Shown: piece by piece, positions 42,196 to 52,980 of the stretch
How the letters are laid out: every line of letters begins with the position of its first letter
How positions within the stretch are numbered: position 1 is the stretch's first letter
NCBI GenBank assembly: GCA_030611385.1
Contig: JAUWPV010000006.1
Location: 1 to 64,000 of the forward strand
DNA length: 64,000 bases
Direction of reading: 5' to 3'
From: Bacillota bacterium
GTDB lineage: Bacteria; Bacillota; Dethiobacteria; DTU022
Made by a program: the position numbers and the translations under genes
Notes under the pieces: generated by a model
Told to the model about the DNA's origin: nothing
What the model saw: only the letters and a program-made list of their open reading frames with translations
Database searches by the model: none

Positions 42196-43727
42196 GTAGC
42201 ATTGGTTCTAATCAAATTATTACAGGTGGAAACAACCGTTCAATACTCGAACTATCTGCAGGGGAAGCGCGTAAATTTTTATTAAAAGAAGAAAGTTATT
42301 GTAGTATTGACTTACCACCATACATCGTGTTTGCTGATTTACTACATGCTGTTGAAACCCAGATCACTGAGAATAATCTTTCAGATTTTTATTCTAGCCA
42401 TCCGAAAAAAAATGATTGTGTTAACTATACACTGCTAACCAACAAAGACGGTATGTATGGTTGGAGGCCGATTTCTCTGATCCACCCAGCGATTTACGTT
42501 TCTTTGGTTCACGAAATCACTATGGATAATAATTGGAATGATATATGCACGAGGTTTAAAGCTTTTTCACAAAATGAGCGAATCTTATGCTTAAGTTTGC
42601 CAGTTGCATCATTGGGGGAAGAGAAAGATAAAGCAGAACAAGTTTCACACTGGTTGCACCAGGTCGAACAAAAATCCATTGAATTAGCTCTTGATTACGA
42701 ATATATTATTGAGACTGATATGGTAGATTGTTACAGTTCCATTTACACGCATTCAATAGCCTGGGCTCTTCACACAAAGGATACTGCAAAAGCAGAACCA
42801 GAAAACCCATCGCTCATCGGCAATAATATCGATAATCACATTCGGAATATGTGTTACGGTCAGACCAATGGGATTCCTCAAGGGTCAGTTTTGATGGATT
42901 TTATTGCAGAGATGGTGCTTGGCTATGCAGACTTGGAGCTTTCCGAGAGAATACAAGAAGCAAACGCAGATTTTCAGATCCTGCGTTATCGAGATGACTA
43001 CCGTATATTTGTAAACAATCCACAGGTCGGAGAAAAGATCACAAAATATCTTACGGAAGTCATGATTGGCCTCGGACTTAAACTTAATCCATCAAAAACC
43101 AAATTGAGCAATACGGTGATTCGTTCATCCATAAAAGGCGACAAATTGAACTGGATGTTTAGAAAGAAAACTGAGAAAAAATTACAGAGAAACATGCTGA
43201 TCATTCACGATCATAGCATACAGTTCCCCAACTCGGGAAGTTTGGTTGTTGCTCTCGTAGATTACTACAAAAGAATTTTACACTTTCAGAAATACACCCA
43301 TTCGTTACCATTGATCAGTATCGTGGTAGACATCGCGTATCGGAATCCAAGGACATATCCAATCTGCGCAGCTACTATTAGTAAGTTGTTAAGCTTTTTG
43401 GAGAGGGAGGAGGAAAAACAAGTTGTTATTAAGAAAATTAAGAAGAGATTTTCCCAGATACCGAACACAGGTTACATGGAAATTTGGCTTCAGAGAATCA
43501 CGCTACCATTTTCAAAGGCTATAGATTATGATGAACCGATTTGTAAATTGGTCGCTGGCAATAACGTTTCATTATGGAATAACAACTGGATATCAAATAA
43601 AAATTTAATAAAGGCAATAAACGCTGAGAAGATAGTTGATCGGGAAATAATTAGGATGCAAGAGCCAGTTATTCCGCCTAAGGAAGTAGAACTGTATATT
43701 TCTAAAACCAAGGGCTATTATCAATAA
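42192..43727 (+). CDS. Reverse transcriptase embedded in the type I RM operon
   Basis: 511 residues. RT motifs are in order: motif A IETDMVDCYSSIYTHSIAWAL (Asp176), motif B TNGIPQGSVLMDFIAEM (about 225-241), motif C RYRDDYRIFV (Asp268/269, YRDD in place of YADD) and motif D/E GLKLNPSKTKL. The last roughly 190 residues are a helical domain without a recognisable nuclease. The motif style (YSSIYTHSIAWAL, RYRDDYRIF) fits the Abi/UG-type defence RTs, not group II introns or retrons: no maturase domain, and no msr/msd-like RNA was found nearby. Start overlaps hsdS by 4 bp. Markedly AT-rich relative to hsdM and hsdR. Role in this operon is unknown; an added antiphage layer is plausible. Confidence 0.85.
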   Translation: MSSIGSNQIITGGNNRSILELSAGEARKFLLKEESYCSIDLPPYIVFADLLHAVETQITENNLSDFYSSHPKKNDCVNYTLLTNKDGMYGWRPISLIHPAIYVSLVHEITMDNNWNDICTRFKAFSQNERILCLSLPVASLGEEKDKAEQVSHWLHQVEQKSIELALDYEYIIETDMVDCYSSIYTHSIAWALHTKDTAKAEPENPSLIGNNIDNHIRNMCYGQTNGIPQGSVLMDFIAEMVLGYADLELSERIQEANADFQILRYRDDYRIFVNNPQVGEKITKYLTEVMIGLGLKLNPSKTKLSNTVIRSSIKGDKLNWMFRKKTEKKLQRNMLIIHDHSIQFPNSGSLVVALVDYYKRILHFQKYTHSLPLISIVVDIAYRNPRTYPICAATISKLLSFLEREEEKQVVIKKIKKRFSQIPNTGYMEIWLQRITLPFSKAIDYDEPICKLVAGNNVSLWNNNWISNKNLIKAINAEKIVDREIIRMQEPVIPPKEVELYISKTKGYYQ

Positions 43728-43783
43728 GCTTACGAAAATACCCTCGAATAAATTATCCTCATAAAAGACAGAGAGGCTGGTCT

Positions 43784-44794
43784 ATGAATAACGAAATTAT
43801 TTTCTACAGCTCTCCTGATGGCGATAAGAAAGTGGAGGTATTGTTTCAGGATGAGAATTTCTGGCTGACGCAAAAGGCCATTGCCCGGCTGTTTAATGTT
43901 GAAGTGCCTGCTGTCAGCAAACACCTGGGGAATATTTACGAGACAGGTGAACTTGAGCGAAAAGCAACTGTTTCCATTTTGGAAACAGTTCAGCAGGAGA
44001 GTGGTCGTAGCGTCAGGCGGAAGCTGGAATACTACAACCTCGACGCAATCATTGCCGTGGGTTACCGGGTCAACAGCTACGAGGCCACCCAGTTTCGCAT
44101 CTGGGCGACCAAAACTCTGAAGGAATTCATCATCAAGGGATTTGTGCTGGATGATGAACGGCTCAAACAGGGCAAGCGCTTCGGCAAGGATTATTTTGAC
44201 GAGCTGCTGGAACGGATTCGGGAGATTCGCGCCAGTGAGCGGCGGTTTTATCAGAAAATCACTGATATTTATTCTCTTTCGGCCGATTATGACAAAGAAG
44301 CGCCTATTACCAAGGATTTTTTTGCCGTGGTGCAGAACAAACTGCACTGGGCTATTACCGGTAAAACCGCTGCCGAAATCATCTATGACTCTGCTGATGC
44401 CCAAAAAATACACATGGGTCTGACCAATTGGAAGCAGGCTCCTGACGGGAAAATTCTGAAATCTGATGTTACCGTAGCAAAAAACTATCTGAGCGAGGCG
44501 CATATTAAAGAATTGAACCGTATTGTGAACGCTTACCTCGACCTTGCGGAAAATAGAGCGGAACGGCAGATTGTGATGAAAATGGAAGATTGGGTTCACT
44601 TTCTTCACAGTTTTCTGGAGCTTTCCAACTATCCCATTCTTAAAGAAAAGGGAAAGGTAAGCGCCATAGAGGCCAAACTCAAGGCCGACCAAGAATATGA
44701 CACCTACCATAAGCTCCAGGACCGGGAGTTTATTTCGGATTTTGACAGGGAAATCAAACGCATTCAGGGAAAGCAAGATAATGATGATGAGTAG
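43784..44794 (+). CDS. RhuM family protein
   Basis: 336 residues. [21 protein letters not shown] opens a helix-turn-helix-like domain ([17 protein letters not shown]). [21 protein letters not shown] and [28 protein letters not shown] are hallmark stretches of the RhuM/Fic-associated family, and the C-terminal part includes [18 protein letters not shown]. RhuM proteins are frequent inside type I RM operons and are suspected to be DNA-binding or Fic-like modulators; their biochemistry is not settled. A 56-bp gap separates it from the RT, and it overlaps hsdR at its 3' end, so it is probably part of the same transcript. The 360-residue antisense ORF over it is a shadow. Confidence 0.88.
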   Translation: MNNEIIFYSSPDGDKKVEVLFQDENFWLTQKAIARLFNVEVPAVSKHLGNIYETGELERKATVSILETVQQESGRSVRRKLEYYNLDAIIAVGYRVNSYEATQFRIWATKTLKEFIIKGFVLDDERLKQGKRFGKDYFDELLERIREIRASERRFYQKITDIYSLSADYDKEAPITKDFFAVVQNKLHWAITGKTAAEIIYDSADAQKIHMGLTNWKQAPDGKILKSDVTVAKNYLSEAHIKELNRIVNAYLDLAENRAERQIVMKMEDWVHFLHSFLELSNYPILKEKGKVSAIEAKLKADQEYDTYHKLQDREFISDFDREIKRIQGKQDNDDE

Positions 44795-47700
44795 AACTTC
44801 CGAAAATACCATCGAACAAACTAGCCTTGGCTGGTTCGAATCTCTGGGTTGGCAAGTCGTCTTTGGCCCGGATATTAGTCCGGACGGTTTAGCTTGTGAA
44901 CGAGGGGATTACGGCCAGGTCATTTTGCTTGGAAGACTTCAAGCCGCCCTTGAGAACATCAACCCGAACATCCCGCCGGATGTTATTGTTGAGGCCGTCC
45001 GCAAAATATCGCGGAGCGACTCTCCCAGCCTGATCGAGAACAACCGGCGTTTCCATCGGATGCTAACCGATGGCGTGGATGTTTCCTATATGTATGACGG
45101 TAGCGAGGTTCACGATAAGGTGTGGCTCCTGGACCTTGACGATCTCGAGAACAACGATTGGCTTGCCGTCAACCAGTTTACGGTCATTGAGAATCGGAGC
45201 AACCGTCGGCCGGATGTCGTGGTATTTGTCAACGGTCTTCCTCTATGTGTAATCGAGCTGAAGAACCCTGCAGATGAAAAGGCTACTATACGTCACGCCT
45301 TCAATCAGCTTCAGACCTACAAAATGGATATCCCCGGTTTGTTTATCTATAATGATTTGCTCGTCATATCCGACGGCCTGGAGGCTCGCGGCGGTACGCT
45401 CACGAGCGGCTGGGACCGGTTCATGCCGTGGCGGACCATTGACGGGAAAGAGGTTGCGCCCCGGGGGTCAGTGGAGCTTGAGGTGTTGATCAAAGGTGTA
45501 TTTGACAAACGGCGTTTTCTCGATCTGGTGTTGAATTTCGTCGTGTTCGACGATGACGGAGCCGTTATCGTCAAAAAGGCAGCGGCCTATCACCAGTTTC
45601 ATGCAGTGAACAAAGCGATCGAATGCACCTTATCAGCTTGCGGCATCGAGGCCGACCCTGGAATGTTCTATGCCCGCTTCCCGGAACAAGATGAGCACAA
45701 TCCTTTCGGGGTGCGCGAACGTGAGGACGCGTATGGTTCAGGAACCGAACATTTCGGTGGTCGCCGCATTGGTGTGATCTGGCATACCCAGGGTAGTGGA
45801 AAGAGTCTTTTAATGGCGTTTTTTGCCGGAAAGGTAATTCGCCATCCAGCCATGGAAAACCCTACACTGCTGATGATTACAGACCGGAACGACTTAGACG
45901 ATCAGCTCTTCGGCACGTTTTCTTCTTGCCGTGATCTACTACGGCAAACACCTATTCAAGCTTCGAGTCGGGAGCATTTGCAGGAGCTGCTGCAAGTTCC
46001 TGCAGGCGGTGTGATTTTTACGACGATCCAGAAATTTCTGCCTGACGAAAAAGGGAAGCAATACCCTGAATTATCTGCCCGACGCAACATTGTGGTGATA
46101 GCCGATGAAGCGCACCGTAGCCAGTACGATTTCATCGACGGATTCGCCCGCCATATGCACGATGCACTGCCGAATGCCTCCTTTATTGGTTTTACGGGCA
46201 CGCCCATCGAGCGAGACGATCGTAGTACACCGGCGGTTTTCGGTGACTATATCGACAAATACGACATTCTGCGAGCGGTTGAAGATGAGTTTACGGTCCC
46301 AATTTTCTACGAAGGCAGATTGGCGAAGATTGACTTGCGGAAAGAAGAAAAGCCGAAACTTGATCCTGAGTTTGAAGAGATAACCGAGGGCGAAGAGGAA
46401 TCCGACAAGCAGAAATTACGTACCAAGTGGGCTGCTCTTGAGGCTATGGTTGGCACGGAAAAACGAATTGCTCTTGTTGTGGAAGATCTTGTGAAACACT
46501 TCGAGAGTCGCCTGCAAGTCTTAGACGGCAAGGCTATGGTTGTCTGTATGAGTCGTCGAATCTGTGTGGATATCTACAATGCCATCGTGAAGCTCCGACC
46601 AGATTGGCATAACGAGGACGATGACAAGGGTGTAGTGAAGATCGTCATGTCCGGTTCTGCCTCCGACAGAACTGAATGGCAACCTCATATTCGCAGCAAA
46701 TCTCGTCGGGAGGAAATTGCCAAACGGTTCAAAGACTCGGGCGATTCTATGAAAGTAGTGATCGTGCGGGATATGTGGTTAACCAGATTCGACTGTCCTT
46801 CTTTGCATACGATGTATATTGATAAGCCGATGCGGGGGCACGGACTGATGCAGGCGATAGCCCGGGTCAACCGAGTATTCAAAGACAAGCCGGGTGGTTT
46901 GGTGGTTGACTACCTGGGCCTTGCAGACCAGTTGAAACGAGCCCTTGCCGACTACACTGAGGCAGGCGGTCGAGGCAAGGCAGTGGTCAACCAGGAAGAG
47001 GCCGCCCGGGTAATGTTGGAGAAGTACGAAATCGTCGTATCCATGTATTATGGTTTCGATTACGGCTCGTTTCTACAAGCTGAACCGGTAAAGCGTATCG
47101 CCGGTATTGCGACCGCTATGGAACACATCCTTCAGTTGGATGATGGAAAGAGGCGCTATCTCACTGAAGTTTCTGCGTTATCAAAGGCGTTTGCACTAGC
47201 AGTTCCGCATGAGGAAGCTCTCAGAATTCGTGATGAAGTGGGGTTTTTCCAGGAAGTCCGCGCCGGGTTGGCTAAAGCAACTGTCGAAGGCGAAGGCAAG
47301 ACCCCCGAAGAAATAGATACCGCAATTCGCCAGTTGGTATCACGGGCCGTCGCATCTGAAGAGGTCATCGACATTTTCGCTGCGTCTGGCTTGAAGAAAC
47401 CGGATATTTCAATTCTGTCGGACGACTTCCTTCAGGAAGTCCGCCAGCTACCTCACCGGAATCTTGCCGTGGAGCTACTGAGAAAGCTTCTAAACGATGA
47501 GATCAGGTTGAATTATCGCAAGAATGTTGTCCAGGCACGCTCCTTTGCGGAGATGCTGGAAAAAACCATACGCAAATATCAAAACAGAGCGATTGAGATG
47601 GCACAAGTCATCGAAGAACTTATCGAGCTGGCTAAGGAAATGCGCAATTCTCAGCAGCGTGGTGATGATCTTGGTATGACCGATGATGAAGTTGCCTTTT

Positions 47701-47963
47701 ATGATGCCCTGGAGGTTAACGACAGTGCTGTCAAGGTTTTGGGAGATGAGACGCTGAAAACTATTGCTCACGAATTGGTCGAAGCGGTTCGACGGAGCGT
47801 GACAATAGACTGGACTGTCCGCGAGAATGCCCGCGCACAAATTCGTGTAATCGTTAAACGCATTCTCCGCAAATATGGATATCCCCCTGATAAACAGGAG
47901 AAGGCGACACAAACTGTTCTGGAACAGGCAGAGGTGCTCTGTAAGGAGTGGGTGATGTTATAA
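44781..47963 (+). CDS. hsdR: Type I restriction endonuclease/translocase subunit HsdR
   Basis: About 1060 residues. Three tandem ATGs at 44781-44787 overlap the end of rhuM; the track start at 44697 is inside rhuM and rejected. The N-terminal nuclease has [22 protein letters not shown] (Glu-x-Lys near 158). Superfamily 2 helicase motifs follow: [12 protein letters not shown] (Walker A, about 335), DEAHRSQYD (about 441), [11 protein letters not shown], and the late [16 protein letters not shown]. The C-terminus is helical, for docking to the methylase. It translocates DNA with ATP and cuts unmethylated DNA. Intact length suggests the system is functional. Confidence 0.95.
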   Translation: MMMSRTSENTIEQTSLGWFESLGWQVVFGPDISPDGLACERGDYGQVILLGRLQAALENINPNIPPDVIVEAVRKISRSDSPSLIENNRRFHRMLTDGVDVSYMYDGSEVHDKVWLLDLDDLENNDWLAVNQFTVIENRSNRRPDVVVFVNGLPLCVIELKNPADEKATIRHAFNQLQTYKMDIPGLFIYNDLLVISDGLEARGGTLTSGWDRFMPWRTIDGKEVAPRGSVELEVLIKGVFDKRRFLDLVLNFVVFDDDGAVIVKKAAAYHQFHAVNKAIECTLSACGIEADPGMFYARFPEQDEHNPFGVREREDAYGSGTEHFGGRRIGVIWHTQGSGKSLLMAFFAGKVIRHPAMENPTLLMITDRNDLDDQLFGTFSSCRDLLRQTPIQASSREHLQELLQVPAGGVIFTTIQKFLPDEKGKQYPELSARRNIVVIADEAHRSQYDFIDGFARHMHDALPNASFIGFTGTPIERDDRSTPAVFGDYIDKYDILRAVEDEFTVPIFYEGRLAKIDLRKEEKPKLDPEFEEITEGEEESDKQKLRTKWAALEAMVGTEKRIALVVEDLVKHFESRLQVLDGKAMVVCMSRRICVDIYNAIVKLRPDWHNEDDDKGVVKIVMSGSASDRTEWQPHIRSKSRREEIAKRFKDSGDSMKVVIVRDMWLTRFDCPSLHTMYIDKPMRGHGLMQAIARVNRVFKDKPGGLVVDYLGLADQLKRALADYTEAGGRGKAVVNQEEAARVMLEKYEIVVSMYYGFDYGSFLQAEPVKRIAGIATAMEHILQLDDGKRRYLTEVSALSKAFALAVPHEEALRIRDEVGFFQEVRAGLAKATVEGEGKTPEEIDTAIRQLVSRAVASEEVIDIFAASGLKKPDISILSDDFLQEVRQLPHRNLAVELLRKLLNDEIRLNYRKNVVQARSFAEMLEKTIRKYQNRAIEMAQVIEELIELAKEMRNSQQRGDDLGMTDDEVAFYDALEVNDSAVKVLGDETLKTIAHELVEAVRRSVTIDWTVRENARAQIRVIVKRILRKYGYPPDKQEKATQTVLEQAEVLCKEWVML

Positions 47964-48070
47964 GAAGGAAAACTGCCGCGCCTTATATTAAGCATTATGT
48001 CAGGTACCTGATCGTAAAACTACAGGTTAATTCGACAAGGAAATAGTAAAACAGGGAGAGGAAATCTAGA

Positions 48071-50245
48071 ATGCAGGAAAAGATCTATAAGCGGTTGAGC
48101 ATAGAATTAAAGATAGCGGAAGCGAAAATCATCCAGACTACCGCTCTGCTCGATGAGGGCAACACAGTTCCATTTATATCCCGTTACCGCAAGGAGATGA
48201 CCGGCGGACTGACTGACGAAGAGGTGCGCCTGCTGCAGGAAAAGCTTATCCACTACCGTAATCTCGAACAGCGACGCCAGGAAGTGCTGCGCCTGATCGA
48301 GGCACAGGGGGCGCTTACTCCTGAGTTAAAACTGCAGGTGGAAAAGGCGGTTACAGTCACAGAGCTGGATGATCTTTACCGGCCCTTCCGGCCGAAAAAG
48401 CGAACCAGGGCATCTGTGGCCCGCGAAAAGGGACTTGAACCACTGGCCTTGGCTATTCTGGGAGGTTTAATCAAGCCCGCATCGGAAGCGGAAAAGTATA
48501 TTGATTCGGATAAAGGACTGGTTGATGGTGCAGTTGTTCTCCAGGGTGCTTCGGATATTATTGCTGAAATAATCGCTGATGATGCCGCTGTACGTAAAAG
48601 CATGCGTCGGTTCTATCACAGTTCCGGTATCGCCGGCGTCGTCAAGAAAGAGAACGAAGTGGTTAATACATACGACGATTATAACGGGCACTGTGAGCCC
48701 CTGGCAAAAATAAAAGCGCACCGCGTCCTTGCCATTAATAGAGGAGTCAGGGAGAAAGTGCTGGATTTAAAGATAGCGGTTGAAGAGAATGAAGCGTTGT
48801 CTGCGATGGCCCCATTATATGTCAGGCCGGAGCAAAACGAAGCCTGTCAGGAATTAATCAAGGCTGCCGCGGCGGACAGTTATAAGCGTTTGATCCATCC
48901 TTCCCTGGAGAGGGAAGTATGGCAATCTCTGATGGAAAAAGCAGTTGCCGGTGCGCTGGTTGTCTTTAAAGAAAATCTGAAAAAAAGACTGCTTGTCCCT
49001 CCGGTGCGCCATCGCCGGGTGATGGGTTGGGATCCCGGTTTTCGCACCGGCTGTAAACTGGCCTGTGTTTCTGAAACCGGAGAGCTCCTTGAAACAGCAG
49101 CTGTTTTCCCCACGGCACCCCGCAATGACCGGGACGGAGCAGCGGCAAAGGTTCTCCAGCTGCTCGATAAGCACGCTATCGACTGTATCGTTATCGGCAA
49201 TGGCACTGCTTCCAGGGAAAGTGAAACCTTTATTGCCGATCTGATCAAGAAAGAGAAGTTAAATATTGAATACACCATTGTCAATGAAGCCGGGGCCAGT
49301 GTTTATTCGGCTTCAAAAAGGGCTCAAAAAGAATTTCCCGACCTTGATGTAGCCGAACGTAGCGCCGTGTCGATCTCTCGCCGCCTGCAGGATCCCCTGG
49401 CTGAACTGGTCAAGATCGATCCAAAAGCGATCGGGGTTGGTCAATACCAGCACGATATGCCGGCGAAGGAGCTTGATACCAGTCTTGATGGCACAGTAGA
49501 AAGCTGTGTTAACAGTGTTGGTGTTGATCTGAACAGCGCTTCGGCAGCTCTGTTATCTTATGTTGCCGGCATTAATGTAACTGTTGCCGAACGTATTATT
49601 ACCTATCGCAACGGAATCGGCTCATTTCGGTCTCGCGATCAGCTGTTGTCGGTGGGCGGTCTCGGACCGAAAATTTTCACGCAGTGTGCCGGCTTCCTGC
49701 GCCTGCCTGACAGTACCAGTTACCTTGAGCGCAGTGCCATCCACCCTGAATCGTACGCACTGGCCGGGCGGATTATTGAGGAACTCGCTTTAAATCCCGA
49801 AAATCTTGGTCATCCCGAAGCGGTTCCCATCCTCTCCCCCACTGAAGCGGCCTCTCTGGCTGCCCGACTCGAGGCTGGTGAACCGACGGTAAAAGATATC
49901 ATGGAAGAATTCCGTAAACCCGGCCGCGACCCCCGTGAAGATTTGCCCAAACCTGTTTTTTTAAAGTCGGTTACTGAGCTTGATGATTTGAAGCCGGGAA
50001 TGAACCTGATGGGTATTGTCCGCAACATTGTTGATTTTGGCGCTTTTGTTGACATCGGAGTGCACCATGATGGTCTGGTCCACATTTCTGAGATTGCCGA
50101 TCGATACATCAAACATCCTTTAGAGGTACTGCAGATCGAATCCATAGTAAACGTAAAAATTCTTTCCATCGATCGCGAGCGCAATCGCATAGCCCTCTCA
50201 ATCAAGCAAGCCGGAGCAGATGAAAGCGACGATGATACCAATTAG
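48071..50245 (+). CDS. tex: RNA-binding transcription accessory protein Tex
   Basis: 724 residues, the normal length. An N-terminal helical domain (TVPFISRYRKEMTGGLTDEEV) is followed by a YqgF/RNase H-like domain (GWDPGFRTGCKLACV and IVIGNGTASRESE). A helix-hairpin-helix region (SYVAGINVTVAERIITYRNG and LLSVGGLGPKIF) and a C-terminal S1 RNA-binding domain (about 646-720; GIVRNIVDFGAFVDIGVHHDG) complete it. Tex proteins bind nucleic acid and modulate transcription and translation; some anaerobes need it for toxin expression. No special neighbours; it marks the right edge of the defence island. Confidence 0.93.
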   Translation: MQEKIYKRLSIELKIAEAKIIQTTALLDEGNTVPFISRYRKEMTGGLTDEEVRLLQEKLIHYRNLEQRRQEVLRLIEAQGALTPELKLQVEKAVTVTELDDLYRPFRPKKRTRASVAREKGLEPLALAILGGLIKPASEAEKYIDSDKGLVDGAVVLQGASDIIAEIIADDAAVRKSMRRFYHSSGIAGVVKKENEVVNTYDDYNGHCEPLAKIKAHRVLAINRGVREKVLDLKIAVEENEALSAMAPLYVRPEQNEACQELIKAAAADSYKRLIHPSLEREVWQSLMEKAVAGALVVFKENLKKRLLVPPVRHRRVMGWDPGFRTGCKLACVSETGELLETAAVFPTAPRNDRDGAAAKVLQLLDKHAIDCIVIGNGTASRESETFIADLIKKEKLNIEYTIVNEAGASVYSASKRAQKEFPDLDVAERSAVSISRRLQDPLAELVKIDPKAIGVGQYQHDMPAKELDTSLDGTVESCVNSVGVDLNSASAALLSYVAGINVTVAERIITYRNGIGSFRSRDQLLSVGGLGPKIFTQCAGFLRLPDSTSYLERSAIHPESYALAGRIIEELALNPENLGHPEAVPILSPTEAASLAARLEAGEPTVKDIMEEFRKPGRDPREDLPKPVFLKSVTELDDLKPGMNLMGIVRNIVDFGAFVDIGVHHDGLVHISEIADRYIKHPLEVLQIESIVNVKILSIDRERNRIALSIKQAGADESDDDTN

Positions 50246-50405
50246 CAGCCTGTAGAGAATTATTGTCAGGATACCAGCTGTACGGTTTGTTTGTATTTAA
50301 TCAATATTTTTTATAAAATAACTTCAGAAGAATTATTGAAGAAATGTTTAGATGAAAGCACACACTGGTCGACTGCTTTTATAACGAAAAACGGAGAGAA
50401 TTTAC

Positions 50406-51467
50406 ATGTATTTAATTTTAGCGATCAATCCTGGCTCAACTTCGACCAAAATTGGACTTTTCGAAGATGAAAAACCTATCTTCAAAGAAACCCTGCGCCA
50501 TTCTGTCGAAGAAGTATCGGTTGAACTCGATCGGGAAAAGCAGGCCAGTTTCCGGCGGGAAGCTGTTCTCGGTTTTCTTAACGAAAAAGATTTATCTCTG
50601 TCCGGTCTATCAGCTATCGTTGTCCGCGGCGGATTGCTTAAGCCGCTTGCTTCCGGAACATACCTGGTCAATGAGGATGTCTACGAAGATCTGGTTACAG
50701 CAAAATTCGGCTGGCATGCTTCGAATCTGGGAACGATTATCGCCTTACCGCTGGCCCGTGAACTTAAGCTACCTGTTTATACTGTTGATCCGGTTACTGT
50801 AGACGAGTTCGAAACAGCGGCTCGCTATTCTGGATTGGAGGGAGTGCCTCGCCTCAGTATGTCTCATGCCCTTAACATGAAAGCGATGGGCCGCCGTGCT
50901 GCCGCCCTGGTCGAAAAAAAGTATGAAGAACTCAACCTCATTGTTATTCACCTGGGCAGTGGCATATCCGTTTCCGCTCACCGGCGTGGACGGATGATTG
51001 ATGTAAATAATGCAAATGAAGAAGGACCATTTTCCCTGGAACGCTGCGGAACCCTGCCGGTGCTGGCCCTGGTGCGGTTATGTTTTAGTGGTAGCTATAA
51101 TCTGAAAGAAACAATAAGCTTACTCACTTCTCAAGCTGGTATTTATTCCTATCTGGGAAGCAAAGATTTTACTGCGATTGAAAAAAAGATTGCCGGTGGT
51201 GACGAGAAAACCAGGGAAGTTGTTGCCGCGATGGCTTACCAGGTGGCCAAGGAAATCGGGGCTATGTCTGCCGTACTGGACGGCTGTGTTGATCGTATTG
51301 TGCTCACTGGTGGTATGGCTAATGCCCAATCCCTGGTGGAGATGATTAGAAAGAAAGTATCATTTATTGCCCCGGTTGAGGTAATTCCGGGAGAAGAGGA
51401 ACTGGAAGCGCTCGCTGCCGGGGCTCTTCGTGTTTTGCGTGGCGATGCGCAGGCCCTGGTTTACTGA
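50406..51467 (+). CDS. buk: Butyrate kinase
   Basis: 353 residues, ASKHA fold. ILAINPGSTSTKIGLFEDEK is the N-terminal phosphate loop; VRGGLLKPLASGTYLVNED, MSHALNMKAMGRRAA, VIHLGSGISVSAHRRGRMIDVNN and LTGGMANAQSLV follow the family order. It transfers phosphate from butyryl phosphate to ADP, the ATP-yielding last step of butyrate fermentation. A branched-chain or propionate kinase substrate cannot be excluded. The ptb gene follows by 42 bp, so the two form an operon, in the order buk-ptb rather than the ptb-buk of classical clostridia. Confidence 0.92.
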   Translation: MYLILAINPGSTSTKIGLFEDEKPIFKETLRHSVEEVSVELDREKQASFRREAVLGFLNEKDLSLSGLSAIVVRGGLLKPLASGTYLVNEDVYEDLVTAKFGWHASNLGTIIALPLARELKLPVYTVDPVTVDEFETAARYSGLEGVPRLSMSHALNMKAMGRRAAALVEKKYEELNLIVIHLGSGISVSAHRRGRMIDVNNANEEGPFSLERCGTLPVLALVRLCFSGSYNLKETISLLTSQAGIYSYLGSKDFTAIEKKIAGGDEKTREVVAAMAYQVAKEIGAMSAVLDGCVDRIVLTGGMANAQSLVEMIRKKVSFIAPVEVIPGEEELEALAAGALRVLRGDAQALVY

Positions 51468-51509
51468 GATATTCAAATAATATCCGCTTAAACGGGAGGT
51501 TGATCAGCG

Positions 51510-52424
51510 ATGTCTTTTGAAAATTTTTACCAGGTTATTTCAGCAGTTAAAGAACTGCCCCCCTGCCGGCTTTGCGTTGCCGCTGCCGCCGACGAGACAG
51601 TTTTAGAAGCGGTAAGAGATAGCCGCAAGGAAGGCCTTGTCGATTTTGTGCTGGTTGGTTCTGAAGAAAAAATTTGGCGTCAGGCGACGACGATCAGTCT
51701 TAATCTGCAGGGAATAGAGATTATTGATATCGCCGATCCGGTTGAAGCTACCCAGCGGGCGGTAAAAGAAGTGGCCGCAGGGCAGGCCGATATATTGATG
51801 AAGGGAATGGTTAACAGCGCTGATTTTTTAAGGGCGGTGATCAGCCCACAAGGAGGTATGCGGCGTGACCGTATTTTAAGTCATCTGGCGATCTACGAAG
51901 TATCCGGTTACTACCGGCTTATCTACATGACTGATGGTGGCCTTAATGTCAACCCGGGGTTGGATCAGAAAAAAGTGATACTGCAAAATGCGGTCGAATT
52001 CCTGCACGCTATCGGATTGGATGAGCCGAAGGTTGCTATCCTGTCTGCCAATGAAAAAGTAGATCCCAAGATTCCTGCTACAGTCGATGCCCAGGCTTTA
52101 AAGAATATGGCCGGAGAGGCATTTCCCGGGGCTCTGGTTGATGGACCGACCCCGCTTGATATAGCGCTCAGCTTTGAGGCTGCCCTGCATAAAGGCATTG
52201 ACAGCCCCATTGCCGGAAAGGCCGACCTGCTGGTAGTGCCAAACATCGAGGCGGGAAATATTCTCGGGAAAGCAATTATCTATTTTGCCGGTGGCCGCAT
52301 GGGTGGACTGATCCTTGGTGCCAGCCACCCGGTAATTTTAACTTCTCGCAATGAACCACCGATGGGCAAAATGGCTTCCATAGCCCTGGCTGCTTATTCA
52401 ATCGCCCGGAACCGGAAAGCCTGA
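51510..52424 (+). CDS. ptb: Phosphate butyryltransferase
   Basis: 304 residues. LMKGMVNSADFLRAVI, DRILSHLAIYEVSGYYRLIYMTDGGLN, KVAILSANEKVDPKIPATVDAQAL, ADLLVVPNIEAGNILGKAIIYFAGG and the final VILTSRNEPPMGKMASIALA are the characteristic blocks of the Ptb branch of phosphotransacetylases. It converts butyryl-CoA plus phosphate to butyryl phosphate. GGGAGG lies 13 bases before the ATG. Together with buk it gives substrate-level ATP from butyryl-CoA; the AbfD-derived crotonyl-CoA would be reduced to this substrate by enzymes not in the window. Confidence 0.9.
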   Translation: MSFENFYQVISAVKELPPCRLCVAAAADETVLEAVRDSRKEGLVDFVLVGSEEKIWRQATTISLNLQGIEIIDIADPVEATQRAVKEVAAGQADILMKGMVNSADFLRAVISPQGGMRRDRILSHLAIYEVSGYYRLIYMTDGGLNVNPGLDQKKVILQNAVEFLHAIGLDEPKVAILSANEKVDPKIPATVDAQALKNMAGEAFPGALVDGPTPLDIALSFEAALHKGIDSPIAGKADLLVVPNIEAGNILGKAIIYFAGGRMGGLILGASHPVILTSRNEPPMGKMASIALAAYSIARNRKA

Positions 52425-52450
52425 TCTCCGGTTTAAAACAATAAGGCGTT

Positions 52451-52768
52451 TCAAGATATTTTGCCGTGTACTGCCAACCAGATGCAAGGCGGTTGTTTTG
52501 AGGTCCAATCAACACGATGGCGTTCACCGGCCGGAATAACAACCCAATCACCGGCCTTCATCTGCAAAGTTTTACCATTTTCCCAAACCAACCCGGCGTC
52601 TCCCTGAAGCAGGGCTACCCACTCGTCTCTTTTCTGGTTATACCAATGCCCTTCTGGCGAAGCCTGTCCGGTTGAAACAATTCGCTCAATGGCAATTCCG
52701 CGATCGGGAATCAGTGGTTCTATAAACTCTTCATTACCGCTTATTAAAGACAGGTCAAATAAATTCAT
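52451..52768 (-). CDS. Cupin-domain protein
   Basis: 105 residues, single small beta-barrel. GHWYNQKRDEWVALLQGDAGLVWENGKTLQMKAGDWVVIPAGERHRVDW carries the two cupin motifs with His/Glu metal ligands. Small one-domain cupins act as metal-dependent enzymes or binding proteins, and the substrate cannot be read. GAGGGGG lies 7 bases upstream of the ATG. Convergent with ptb. Confidence 0.8.
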   Translation of the reverse strand: MNLFDLSLISGNEEFIEPLIPDRGIAIERIVSTGQASPEGHWYNQKRDEWVALLQGDAGLVWENGKTLQMKAGDWVVIPAGERHRVDWTSKQPPCIWLAVHGKIS

Positions 52769-52980
52769 CGTTCAACCCCCTCCGGGTTAGCATATAATAA
52801 GAGTGGTTTTTGCAATTATATCAGAAGCAAGGGAAAAGCCTCTTAGAAGTCTTTGTTTTCAGGGTATGTTCAATAGAGTCTGTCGGCATATGATTTGTTT
52901 ATGAAGCATAAGAGTGAATATGATTTCAGAAGCGACTGGTTCAATAAAAGCAGGATCAGATTAATAGTCAGGAGGAAATC

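Noticed and set aside
42192-43727. RT as a group II intron maturase or retron
   Set aside because: There is no maturase X domain or HNH, no intron RNA boundaries, and the gene starts inside the hsdS stop, leaving no room for an msr/msd RNA upstream.
43730-44812. 360-residue minus-strand ORF
   Set aside because: It is the antisense shadow of the RhuM gene, which has clear family motifs and codon pattern; the minus ORF has no recognisable domain.
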